A stretch of DNA of 64,000 nt. Source: Scalesia atractyloides. Taxonomy: Eukaryota > Streptophyta > Magnoliopsida > Asterales > Asteraceae. The DNA is taken from assembly GCA_947069175.1 (NCBI GenBank), contig CAMTDV010000002.1, forward strand, positions 5,993,054 to 6,057,053, written 5' to 3'. The number at the start of each line of letters is the position of its first letter. Positions within the stretch are counted from its first letter, which is position 1. Shown here piece after piece: positions 1-10,807 of the stretch. Under the pieces are notes generated by a model. The model ran no database searches, had not been told where the DNA came from, and saw nothing but the letters and a program-made list of their open reading frames with translations. A program made the position numbers and the translations under genes.

Positions 1-53
1 CCAGGATGATACCGAATTTCACAGTCGTAGTCGTTGAGAAGTTCGACCCATCT

Positions 54-1587
54 TCATTGCCTCATATTCAACTCCTTTTGGTTGAAGATATGTTGGAGAC
101 TTTTGTGGTCAGTGTATATTTCACACTTGGTACCATAGAGGTAATGTCTCCATATCTTGAGAGCGAACACAACGGCTCCAAGTTCCAGGTCGTGGGTGGT
201 GTAGTTCTTCTCATGAACTTTGAGTTGTCTAGAAGCATAGGCTATCACTTTTCCTCTTTGCATTAATACACAGCCTAGCCCTTGCCCTGATGCGTCGCAA
301 TATACTACAAAGTCATCGTAACCCTCAGGGAGTGTGAGGATAGGTGCGTCACAAAGTTTTTGCTTTAGAGTTTGGAAGGCTTCTTCTTGTTTAGGTCCCC
401 ATATGAAGGGTTTTCCTTTATGAGTCAAAGCCGTGAGTGGTACAGCAATACGGGAAAAATTTGCAATGAAGCGTCGATAGTAACCATCCAAACCAAGAAA
501 TGACCTTACTTCGGTATGGGTACGTGGCGCTTGCCATTCTGTACTGCCTTGATTTTTGAAGGATCGTCATGTATTCCCTTGTCATTGATGACATGTCCAA
601 GGAATTGTACTTCTCTTAACCAGAATTCGCATTTTGAGAACTTAGCGTAGAGCTTTTCAGTCCTTAAAAGTGTAAGGATGAGTCGAAGGTGTCGCTCATG
701 ATCGGATTTAGACTTGGAGTAGATAAGAATATCGTCGATGAAGACTATGATGAAACGGTCGAGGTAGGGTTTGCATACCCTATTCATTAGATCCATGAAG
801 ACAGCGGGGGCGTTGGTTAAACCGAATGGCATGACCATGAATTCGTAATGACCATAACGAGTCCGGAAAGCGGTCTTTGGGATATCTTCTTCATGTACTC
901 TGAGTTGTTGATAACCAGAACGAAGGTCGATTTTTGAAAAGCAGGTGGCGCCTTGAAGTTGGTCTAGGAGGTCATCGATGCGAGGTAGTGGATAGCGATT
1001 TTTAACCGTCAGCTTGTTGAGTTCTCTATAATCAATGCACATGCGAAACGTTCCATCTTTCTTTTTCACAAAGAGAACAGGTGCACCCCAAGGCAAGGAG
1101 CTAGGACGTATGAATCCTTTGTCAGTCAGCTCTTGCAGTTGACTGGCCAGCTCTTGCATTTCAGATGGGGCTAACCTATAAGGAGATTTTGCAACTGGTG
1201 TAGCGCCAGGTACAAGATCGATGCGGAATTCGACTTCTCTCACAGGAGGGAGTCCTGAAATGTCGTCGGGAAAGACTTGTGGGAATTCTTTCACAACTGG
1301 AATATCTTTGATATGGAGATTTTGCAACTGGCCAGCTCTTGCATTTCAGACGGGGCTAACCGATATGGAGATTTTTCAACTGGAGTGGCACCAGGTACAA
1401 GATCGATTCGAAATTCGACTTCTCGCATAGGAGGAAGTCCTGAGACGTTGTCTGGAAAGACTTGAGGAAAATCTCTAACAATCGGAATATCTTCAAGTTT
1501 CTTCTCCTTGCCTTCTTTCTTGATGATGTGGGCTAAGAATGCTATGTAATCCTTACGAAGATACTTTCGGGCTTGAAGACACGACAT
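54..1587 (-). pseudogene. Element A pol remnant: reverse transcriptase and RNase H
   Basis: Positions 506-1327 translate on the minus strand to a Ty3/gypsy reverse transcriptase core, with the substrate-grip region KKKDGTFRMCIDYRELNKL and the catalytic box VFIDDILIYS (FIDD, about 730-745). After a frameshift near 500, 54-491 gives the connection and RNase H region (YCDASGQGLGC, TDHKSLQHIF). At the N-terminal side, 1291-1587 repeats the start of the RT region (DFPQVFPD, VEFRIDLVPGATPV) that is already encoded at 1160-1327. The two copies are similar but not identical. The reading frame is broken in at least two places, so no functional polyprotein can be made. Confidence 0.88.
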
Positions 1588-2648
1588 TAACTTGAGTCCT
1601 TTGGATGGGTTTCACCAAAAATACGAAGTGTTTGGCCGTCGGCGAGTGGAATTCGAATGAATTTTTCATAAGATACCACCTCGGCATGATGCTGACTGAG
1701 CTAGTCCATACCAATGATGACGTTGAAGCTTCCCAATTTCATGGGAATGAGATCGATTGGAAAATCATGATCATTAAGAGTAAGAGCAGTCGTGAATGAT
1801 AGAATCCAACGTAATAGGTTCACCGTCTGCTACTTCCACTGTAAATGATTCGGCTAGACTAACGTGAGATAAACCAAAAATAGATTCGAACTCTAGGGAC
1901 ACAAAACTCTTATCTGCGCCAGTGTAAAAAGAATAGATGCATAGCTATCATTAATGAGAAACGTACCGTTAACCACGTTGTTATCCGCTCTAGCCTTATT
2001 GGCGTTGATGTTAAAAGCTCTTCCTCTTGCTGGCAGATTGGCTTGATTGGCTTGGTTCACAGGATTAGCTTGGGCTTGCGCGTTGATGATGTTCACTAAA
2101 CGCGGGCAGGTGTTGCGAAAATGTGTTGGATCACCACAAATAAAGCAAGCTCTGACGTGCGGCATCATGGGGTAATTAGGTTGGTAGAAAGGTTGGGCTA
2201 AGGGCAGAGCAGATGGTAATAGTAGAGGTTGTTGGTAAGGCACTTGGCCCACCATTTGGTTGTTGGGTTGGGCTTGAGGTTGGTTGCGGGCTTGTCTTTG
2301 AAGTGAACGACATGTTTGGATTGTATGGCCTACACGGCCTCACCCTGTGCAGTGGAGACATGGGTTCTCAAGAGAGTCATGGTATTGGCATTGATTACAG
2401 TTTGGGTGAGGTCCTGTGTATTGCTTCTTAAATGGAGCGGTACGGGGAGCAACTTGGGTGATGGGAGCGGCTGCAATGGGTTGGTTGTATAGAGTTGGTT
2501 GATTGGTTTGGGTGACAGCAAAATTCTTCCCATTTTGCTTTCTCTTGCTAGTGAATCGAGAAGAGGATCCAGCTTGCATTAGGTTAGGGGTTCTGGTATG
2601 TGTTTTATCTTTCTTATTCTCATCTTTGAAATCCCCATTCCTGATATG
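1588..2648 (-). pseudogene. Element A: gag C-terminus with zinc knuckle, and protease remnant
   Basis: On the minus strand, 2340-2648 encodes the basic gag tail, and 1893-2255 a proline/glutamine-rich linker followed by a CCHC zinc knuckle, CFICGDPTHFRNTC (C-x2-C-x4-H-x4-C). Next comes the aspartic protease, where the expected DTGA active site reads YTGADKSFVS after a one-base frameshift near 1930, so the catalytic Asp is replaced by Tyr. The remaining protease region (1588-1890) is recognisable only in pieces. The join to the rest of gag is at 5051, across the inserted solo LTR. Confidence 0.8.
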
Positions 2649-2653
2649 GTTTT

Positions 2654-5045
2654 TGTCACATCCCGACCCGCAGCGGAATAATAGTCGGGGCATAATTGGG
2701 TTATCACCAAAGCTCATGATATTTACTAATATGTTTCATATTTATTAAAGTCAAAATTACATTCTCAATAATCCAAACATGTCCATACAATACAAAGAAA
2801 TTTAACCAACTAAACAATCCAAGCTCTAAACCAGTTTATTCTTCTAAGCCAATCCTATGTGTTTCTTGCTGCAGCTAGTTCACCTGTATGTGTAAAAATG
2901 GGGGTTTTTGGGTCAACATAAGTTGACGAGTGAACCTTGTTAGATAAACATTTATTATTGATTTTCTTGTTATTTTATCAAGGAAAAATTGTGCAATAAT
3001 CATAAGTGAGCAAATGTAAATAATCAAACAGTAGCAATAACAACCACAAACTATAACATACAATAACAAAAATGGGGAACGAACGGCCTATGATAAATGT
3101 ATGTACTGAAAATGATAAATGTCTGTGCGATCAAGGCTCAATCAAACGGAGCCGATCGTATGTTGGCACGCAAGGTTCACGCTCATAATGTAATGGGGAG
3201 CGGCGGCCTATGAAATTGCATGTACTGAAAATAATAAATTAAATCTAAACAATAACCACACAACAGTTGATACAAGCTGAATACACATTTGTTCATGATA
3301 TGATGTATGCACAATGATTTAAATATAATAAATGATAAGACACATGATACACCCCAAAAACGTAATTAAAACGGGGAATTTTGTAGAGATTCACCCACAT
3401 TGGGTGCGTTTGGTTGGAGGTGATGAGATGCGCACGAGTTGGAAGGATTTAACAACGAGGATTGACTAACCTAAATAATAACGGAAGATATAGCAAATGA
3501 GTGGATTTTATTAATAATTTTAATAGGATTTTTAGATATATTTTTGTGAGTTTAAGGCTATTTCCTATCTTTAAAAACATTATTTTTAAGTTTTTTAATT
3601 GATTTTTAAATTAAATTAAATAAATAAAAATATAAAAATATGTTGACTTTTGCGTTGACCGTTGACCATTGACTGTTTGACCGGTTTTATTGTATAAATG
3701 TATGCGCCGGGCAGGACTCGAACCCGAGACCTCCCGTTCGCGTGCACGCAGCTCTACCAACTGAGCTACGTGTCTAACCCGAAATAATTTTGTTTTTAAT
3801 TATATTTATATACTAACTCAGTTTATTCAAAATTCATTTATTTTTAAAAAGGATTTTAATTATCAACCCGGTGCTGTCAACAGGTCTCGAACCCGGGACC
3901 TGTGCTTTAACGTTACACACAGTCCACCGCTGGACTGTGTGTCTACTTGGTTAATATACAGATTTTTATTATACTTAACATCTAACGGCGAAAGGATCCG
4001 GTTCAGTTAGAAAAATAAAACATTGTTATTACAGAGCATACGTGTGTCAAGGATCGAACCCGCGGCGTGTGTATATGTATGTGCACACAGTCCACCGCTG
4101 GACTGTGTGTCTAACCCGAGATAATATCCAGATTTTATTAAACTTATAATCAACCTACTTCGTCTTCTTCGTTACCGAATTACAGTTTACGATTTCTCTA
4201 TTGTTTCTTGTTTAATTCGATTGACAAACATTCAACAGACTAATATGAAATGGCAGAGACGATTTTTAGAAGTAAACATACCAGAGAACGATTTATCTCA
4301 GAATTCCGGCAAGTCGTCGGCTCTGTTTTTTACGGATTTCGACGTTTTACAGCTGAAGATAAGGATTTTCAGAAGTTTTCCGGCGAGAGTGAGTTATCTA
4401 ATATCGACGTTGATTTGATGGAAAACACGGTTTTCCGGCGAAAGTCCGGCGAGTTCAATTAGCTTCTCCGGCGAACTGAAAGTATTGCGAAAGTGAAATT
4501 CGAAGGTCTGCAGATGTGTTTGAGTCGCGAGAGGGGTCTATGATTGAAGTAATTCAGGAATTGAAAGTTTTCGGTTATTAAAACCGATCCACTCTTGAAT
4601 TCAAGTTCATTCAAAGCAAAATTGATTGGAGGTGTCGGTGTATCGGTTAAACTCAGTAAACCGCGATCAATCAGACGTCTTTGGACGTTTGGTGACCGAT
4701 TTCGGTTACAGTTGCCGTAACCAGCTTGATTTACGATTGACTATAAAATTTATTTGTTTCCTAGAGTTGACAGAAAACAACAAGTGGCGGAGTGGTTAAG
4801 TGTGTGTGTGATAAGGCTTTGAGTTTAAACCCGGCTGACCCGGGTTCGAGTCCCGGCAGCCAAATTTTCTTTTTAATTATTTTATTTTTACTTTTTAACA
4901 ATTATAATTTTTATATTCTAGTTTGTTTATTAATTATGCATCATTAAAAATTAAAATGGACATAAATACACAACGAAACATTTATAACTTGTATTCGATT
5001 ACAAACGGAGCGGGTTTGGAAAACCCGTTTTTGACAAATGTTACA
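2654..5045 (-). mobile_element. Solo LTR B of the chromovirus family, inserted in element A gag
   Basis: The 2,392-bp sequence starts TGTCACATCCCGACCCGC and ends in GATGTTACA-like sequence (CAAATGTTACA), the inverted ends of the LTRs at 6540-9119 and 23301-25948. It has a perfect 5-bp target duplication, GTTTT, at 2649-2653 and 5046-5050. Gag reads on across it, from 5051 leftward to 2648. No internal retrotransposon sequence is present, so it is a solo LTR left by LTR-LTR recombination. It also carries the family's set of four tRNA-like modules. Confidence 0.93.
3703..4861. repeat. tRNA-like modules in solo LTR B (three minus, one plus)
   Basis: Three head-to-tail modules lie on the minus strand at about 3703-3775, 3868-3945 and 4038-4115. 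Each reads GTTAGACAC-type start, an extended hairpin, then a B-box-like GGTTCGA sequence. The first hairpin pairs CACGTAGCTC with GAGCTGCGTG; the other two pair CACACAGTCCA with TGGACTGTGTG. A fourth module on the plus strand (about 4782-4861) resembles tRNA-Ser/Leu: A box TGGCGGAGTGG and B box GGTTCGAGTCC. None folds as a complete cloverleaf by eye, so I call them tRNA-like and not tRNA genes. Confidence 0.75.
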
Positions 5046-5050
5046 GTTTT

Positions 5051-5760
5051 CGGTGAGCTCAGTAGCTAGCTCCATGGCTACTTCCAGAGTTGCAGGCACA
5101 GTACTCATTACAGAGTCCTGAATCTTTGAAGGAAGACCCCGAATGTAGTGCTCAATCAGACGATAGAGGGGAGTGAACAAGTTTGGAACCATTTGGTTCA
5201 ACTCAAGAAACCTCTTGTTGTAGGTTATATGATCTCCCTCTTTTTGTTTCAGAAAATAGAACTCATCCTCCAGCTTTTTATTTTCGCTTCTTGGACAAAA
5301 ACGTCTGGTCATGAGCTCTCGAAGTTGTTCCCAAGTTAGGGCTACTGCGGCTTCAGCGCCTCTTCTGCCCTTTTCGGCATTCCACCAAGTAAGTGCTACC
5401 CCATATAGTGACCAGTAGCATAACGAACCTTACGGTTGTTAGGACAGTCACAATTGAGAAAGGTACTCTCCATTTCTTCAAACCATCGAAGAGAGCAGTG
5501 ACCCCTTCAGTTCCTTCGTACTTTGGAGGGTCACATGAGTTGAAGTGCTTGTAAGTGCACTTAGTGGTGTCTGCGGTAGGGTTGGCAGAGTTTTGTCCCT
5601 CTTGGTTGATTGGGTTGACAGGGTTAGCGGCAAGAGCTTGCTGAACTTGAATTACAATATCGGGAATCACGGCGGCCATTTGTTGGGCTATTTGAGCAGC
5701 CATGCGCTCACCGATCTTCCTGATCTCCTACCTCCACGAGAGTGCCTAGAAGACATCTAC
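5051..5760 (-). pseudogene. Element A: gag N-terminal part
   Basis: Minus-strand reading gives the retrotransposon gag (capsid) domain in two frames. Positions 5353-5703 hold the N-terminal helix (QIAQQMAAVIPDIVIQVQQA) and the CDPPKYEGTEG motif, and 5051-5312 the FCPRSENKKLEDEF to ELTEN part. It aligns by eye with the plus-strand gag at 26758-27516. A frameshift near 5340 and the solo LTR insertion at 5050 break it. The protein would form the particle that packages element RNA. Confidence 0.85.
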
Positions 5761-6525
5761 AGGAAATACGTAACGAGATTATGAGTTTGGGGTATAGGTG
5801 TCATGTGTGTCACAAAAAATTAAACATCCACAAAACAAATGAGAAAAATAAATCCATTACATCCATAGGATGTCTTGGGCCTTTGTAGGGTTCACATTGG
5901 TTTTGGTCTGTTAACACTCGCACCACCCGAATGAACATCGTAAAACATGATTGCGAGGTGTAAGGTCGGAAGGTGTCTTGGTGTAGACACAGTGACAACT
6001 CAAAGTGGGGTTAGTTCACATGACGTTTGGTGTGGCATGCTTTGGCCTAATAGGTCATTCGTACTCTCATCGTTAGTCCCCAGGTAGGCAAACTGGTCCA
6101 TTATTTTGGATTTATACGAATGTCAATACTAGACAGGACGTTTCGACTACCAGTACTTGTACCTTCCAGTTACTACATGCCCATCGTAGAACTCACTTTG
6201 ATGAGATTGAGAAATGAAAACATCACAAATGAAAGAAAAGCAAGAAAAATGTTTAAATATGTGAAAATCAAGACGTGCATTAAGACGATAATATATGCGT
6301 ATATATATGCATGTTATATTGACAATATTTATAACACATTGAATGTCACCCAAAATCATATAGCAATTAAAGTGCTCACAAGTAACTGTGTGAGAGGAGT
6401 GTAAAACAAGTAAATGTCATAAGTTTGCATGTAACCAACTTAACACGTAAGCAATTAAATTCTAATTGACTATAGTATAGGCTCTAAGGGTCTAATAACC
6501 TATCCTATATCCCTATAGTCACTCG

Positions 6526-6539
6526 TTCTGATACCAATA
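6526..6539 (-). other. Primer-binding site of element A
   Basis: Next to the LTR end, the minus strand reads TGTGACA then TATTGGTATCAGAAC. TGGTATCAGA matches the complement of the initiator methionine tRNA 3' end, the usual primer of this lineage. It confirms that the LTR at 6540-9119 is the 5' LTR. Confidence 0.85.
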
Positions 6540-7295
6540 TGTCACACCCTGACCCGCAGCGGATATGGTAGTCGGGGCATGATTGGGTTTTCATCAAAGC
6601 TCATGACATTTACTATTATGAAAGTTTCATATTTATTATTTCAAATTTAAAATATAACATTCCAATCAACACATAATTCATACAAACATAAAATGTTCCA
6701 AACAAAGCTTGCAAGTAACGTTTTATTTTCTTTTAAGGCCCATGTCCTAGGTGATCCTGCTTCAAACCTGTTCACCTGTATCATGTGTAAAATAGAGTTT
6801 TTGGTCAACATAAGTTGGCGAGTGAATCCTATTTTATCATTAACAAAAATGATATGTTTAGTATTTTAATAAAATGTGCATTAACCAAATATGAGAAACG
6901 TATATGTAATCTAAATCACAAACCACACAATCAACTAATAATGTACATGTGAGCACGATAAGCGATATGCTGCGAGATCTAGGCTCAATCAAACGGAGCC
7001 GATCTTATATATTAGGCAACACGACGCTCTACCCGTAAGTAACGGGGAACACATGGGCTTAATGTGAGAGCTTGACTGTAATGAGAAATATAAACACAAA
7101 ACAGCAATAAACTACAATATCACATAGCACGTTAGATCATATAATGGTAATAGCACGGGATTTGAAATAGTGAGATAAACAAAAGTGACGCATGATACAC
7201 CACAAAAACGTGAATTAAAAGGGAAGTTGTAAAATTCACTCACAATGGGTGCGTTTATGATTTGATGAAGATTGCGCACGATTGAGATACCAAGC

Positions 7296-7905
7296 GACGA
7301 TAAGGCTAACCTAAATATTCACATAATAATTTAGATAAATATATTCTTTTAGTTAAATTTAGTATTTTTCCTTAGTTTATTATTTACACATTTTATTAGA
7401 TATTTTAGATAGTTTTTACTATATTTCTTTTTTGCTTAAAATAATATCATTTGATTATAATATTATAGTTTTTATGGAAAATAATTAAAAGTTTAATTAA
7501 AAAAAACGTGTTTTCCTTCAAATTGAACCGGCCGGACAGTTGCAGCGTGTGAAGATCAAACTCGTGACCTCTCATTTACGTGCACGCAGCCCGACCAAGT
7601 GACGATAAGGCTAACCTAAATATTCGCATAATAATTTAGATAAATATGTTCTTTTATTTAAATTTAGTATTTTTACTTAATTTATTATTACACATTTTAT
7701 TAGATATTTTAGATAATTTTTACTATATTTCTTTTTGCTTAAAATAATATCATTTGATTATAATATTATAGTTTTTATGCAAAATAATTAAAAGTTTAAT
7801 TAAAAAATGTGTTTTCCTTCGAATTGAACCGGCCGGACAGTTGCAGCGTGTGGGGATCGAACTCGTGACCTCTTATTTACGTGCACGCAGCCCGACCAAC
7901 TGGGC
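7296..7905. repeat. 305-bp tandem duplication inside LTR A
   Basis: The block starting GACGATAAGG at 7296 recurs at 7601, an offset of 305 bp, and the copies are nearly identical through the AT-rich part. The junction (ACCAAG followed by GACGATA) reproduces the sequence just before the first copy, consistent with microhomology at ACCAAG. The junction cuts the hairpin of the first tRNA-like module in half, while the second copy keeps it whole. Confidence 0.85.
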
Positions 7906-8905
7906 TGCGTGTCTAACCCGGAGTATATAGAATTTTAGTTACATTTATACACTTTCTGGATCAAACCATATTTTGATTAATTTAAAAAGGTTTGGTGTAC
8001 TAAAAGGACCGCGTAATGAACCGGATTCGAACCCGCGTCTGATGCTTCATGTGCACACAGCCCGACCAATTGGGCTGTGTGTCTAACCCGAAGGATATAA
8101 GATTTTAATTAATCTTATATACTTACTGAGTAGTTTCATGAGTGGGTTATAAAAAGGTTTTGTAATATATAGTGGATCGGCAACGTAGAGAGACTCGAAC
8201 CCGGGAGCTTAACTTCATGTGCACACAGTTCATCCAACTGGAATGTGTGTCTAACCAGGTTTAAACACCAATTTAATTCCTTTTATGCATAAACCCATTC
8301 CAGCTTCTTCATTTCAACAGATAAACTGAATCTGATTTAACCAAATTGTGATCATAATTTCCACTGATTTATAAGATGTTAATAAAAACAAAAGGTAATA
8401 GATGATTTGTGTACCGACGGTGATGCTTTTGGTTCTCTGGCGAGGATTCTGGCGGGTGAAAGTATTTCCGACGAGAAGATCTTGATAACAGAGACTTGTG
8501 GAGAGTTTAGCGAGAGTGTGTGTGTGTTCTAAATGGGTTCAAGGGATCACTATTTATAGGTGAGGCCAGTAACTTGGATTGAATTTTCAGTTTCGAAATG
8601 TTCGGTCAGAATCAATGATGGGCGAATGATTTGCAGATCGAAATTGATTGTGTTTGACTCATGGTTGAGTTAAGACTTGTGATTAGAAGCAGTTTCAGTA
8701 GTTAATTGAAAGGAAAAAACGGCAATTTGATTGATTGCCGAGATGATTTCACTCGTTACTGGGCGGGACTCTGAACCAGTTTCAAAGGTAACGAGAGTAT
8801 AACAGATTATTTGGTTCGGGTATGACAGATGTTGTGCGTGTGTTGTAGTGGTGTGTGGTGTGTGTTTATATCCGTGCGACCTGGGTTCAAGTCCCGCGGT
8901 CAGCA
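7834..8905. repeat. tRNA-like modules in LTR A (three minus, one plus)
   Basis: Minus-strand modules lie at about 7834-7915, 8010-8090 and 8175-8255. Their hairpins are CACGCAGCCC with GGGCTGCGTG, CACACAGCCC with GGGCTGTGTG, and a decayed CACACAGTTC with GGAATGTGTG. B-box-like sequences (GATCGAACTCG, GATTCGAACCC, GACTCGAACCC on the printed strand) follow at the same distance. A degraded plus-strand module sits at about 8825-8905 (CTGGGTTCAAGTCCC). Stem sequences differ from those of the other LTRs while pairing is mostly kept. Confidence 0.7.
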
Positions 8906-9599
8906 CATGTTTTATATTATTTTTTAACTTTTATTTATTCTTTACCTTTTATTATTATATATTATTTATATTTATTATTTTTATTTTCTTTTTTATTATT
9001 TTTATTATTAATACACCGAACTCCATTTAAACGATTAACATAATATTCTAAACAAAAGATCGTATAATTGATTGCAAAATGGAGCGGGTTTTAGGACCCG
9101 TTTTACGACAGATGTTACAAAAAACAGTAAAAAGGAGAATAACTGCTATCATGTTGTCCAACATTCGACCCTTTTTTATTGAAACCCATAAAAGTTGAAT
9201 ACAATCTTTTTAAACTTTCGAGTCATACCCTCTCGGAATATACAAAAGACTTATTCTAGAAATTGCCGAGGCACACCCTCTCAGCGTACAATGGATATAA
9301 AACAAAACAAGTGATCTTAGTACGGCGGTTTCCGGTGTATCACATAAAGCATCGTTTTAAATGCACAATGTTCCAAGTACGAGGGATCGGGGCTCTGGCT
9401 ACCGTCCCCAAAACGTACGAACCCTTGTCGCTGGCTTGTTTGATACGATACGGACCTTCGCAATTTGGTGCCAGTTTTCTGGGTGGCTCTGTCCGACTTG
9501 CTTCATTGTTTCCGAGCACGTAGTCTCCGATTTTGAATTTGTATACTTTAGCTCGAGCATTATAGAATTTTTCTAATTTCTCCTTGTATCGAGCTTCCT

Positions 9600-10520
9600 T
9601 GATTGACGCAACATGCCTTCATTCTTCCAGAAGATCAAGGTTTGAACGGAGCTCTTGTTCGTTTTCATCGTTGTCCTTGATTCGTTGGTTTGGCAGTCCG
9701 ATCTCAGTAGGTACGACTGCTTCGGTGCCATAAGTTAAGCTAAACGGGGTTTCACAGTTGCTAGTTTTGTGCATGGTTCGATGTGCCCATAGGGCGTTTG
9801 GCAATCATCAGCCCAACCTTTTCCTTCAGCACCTAGCCTACGCTTGATTCCATCAACGATTCGGCGATTTATCTGTTCGACTTGCCCGTTCCCTTGAGGG
9901 TGAGCGACAGATGAGAATACTAGGGTGATCTTTAAGTTCTTGCACCATCTTTTGAAAGGGTTTTCTGTGAATTGCTTTGCATTGTTGCTTATAATGTATA
10001 GCAGTAAGCCGAATCGGCATACAATCTATTCCCAAAAGAATCTGGTCACGTTGTATCCTGAGATTATTGTAAACGGTTTTGCTTCCACCCACTTGGTGAA
10101 GTAGTCGATAGCACCTAGAGCACTTCCACTCGACCTGGGAAATGGTCCGACTATATCGACCCCCCATTTTTGAAAGGGCCAAGCGGCCGTTACCGGGATC
10201 ATTTTGTTTTTGGCCTGAAGACTTATTGTTGTGTGTCACTGGCATTCTTCGCATTGCTAAAGTTCTTTGCGGTGCTTTCGTGCATTCCGGGCCAGTAATA
10301 GCCTGCATTTTTTACCTTCGTCACCACCATCTTTGGACCCGCATGGATTCCACATATGCCTTAGTGTATTTCCCTTATTATGTAACTGGCTTGCTCGGGG
10401 TCGAGACATTTTAACAGTGGACCCATGAAGGTTTTCGGTATAAGGCTTCATCTTGCATCTGATACTGTAGAGAATTAACTTGAATCTTTCTAGCTTGGGC
10501 TTTATCATTAGGCAAAATGT
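9600..10520 (-). pseudogene. Tat-like element: integrase remnant
   Basis: The best-preserved stretch is 9619-9804 on the minus strand, with the typical C-terminal integrase text LWAHRTMHKTSNCETPFSL followed by YGTEAVVPTEIGLP. Upstream parts, 9853-10523, can be followed only in alternating frames, for example the region around HPQGNGQVEQINRRIV visible near 9870-9900. No full catalytic triad survives in one frame. Integrase inserts element DNA into the genome; this copy cannot. Confidence 0.65.
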
Positions 10521-10807
10521 CATGTACTAAATAATTACAAATCGGGGTCATCCACGATTGCTAGTATGGTTCGATTTGTAGGACGTTTGGTACGATGATT
10601 GAAGGTGTGGTTAGAACTTCAACCCATACTTCCTTTGCTAGGTGGCTGAATGAGACGAAGCTAGTTTGCTTAGTGCGTCTGCTTTTTTGTTTTTACTTCA
10701 TGGTACGTGCTCAATATCTTAAATGAATCGAATGCTTCGATTTCTCGTTTGACTTGTTCTAAGTATTTAATCATGCTCAGCTCTCTTGCTTCGTACTCTC
10801 CATTCAC

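Larger units (their letters stand above)
1..9119 (-). mobile_element. Element A: partial Ty3/gypsy chromovirus, Tekay/Del-like
   Basis: Read on the minus strand, the order is LTR (6540-9119), primer-binding site (6526-6539), a non-coding leader (about 5761-6525), gag (5051-5760, then 1893-2648), protease remnant, reverse transcriptase and RNase H (54-1587). The rest of pol and the other LTR lie beyond the left edge. The proteins closely resemble those of the better-preserved element at 23301-34137, so both belong to one family. Gag is interrupted by a solo LTR at 2654-5045. Frameshifts in gag and pol, a lost protease Asp and a duplicated RT segment show that it is dead. The element probably landed in the Tat-like element to its right; the bases after the LTR (9120-9124) are AAAAA, but the partner copy is outside the window. 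Confidence 0.9.
6540..9119 (-). repeat. 5' LTR of element A
   Basis: This 2,580-bp sequence runs from TGTCACACCCTGACCCGC to GACAGATGTTACA and matches in layout the LTRs at 2654, 23301, 31470 and 44884. It holds the conserved short inverted sequence around CAATCAAACGGAGCC (about 6985-7003), an internal 305-bp tandem duplication (7296-7905) and tRNA-like modules. The duplication makes it differ from its relatives. Confidence 0.9.

Noticed and set aside
8848..9043. Protein-coding frames rich in Phe, Ile and Tyr
   Set aside because: They are translations of a TTTATT-rich low-complexity stretch inside an LTR.
1..9119. Endogenous pararetrovirus instead of a retrotransposon
   Set aside because: LTRs, methionine-type primer site, 5-bp target duplications and integrase with chromodomain in the sister copy identify Ty3/gypsy elements.
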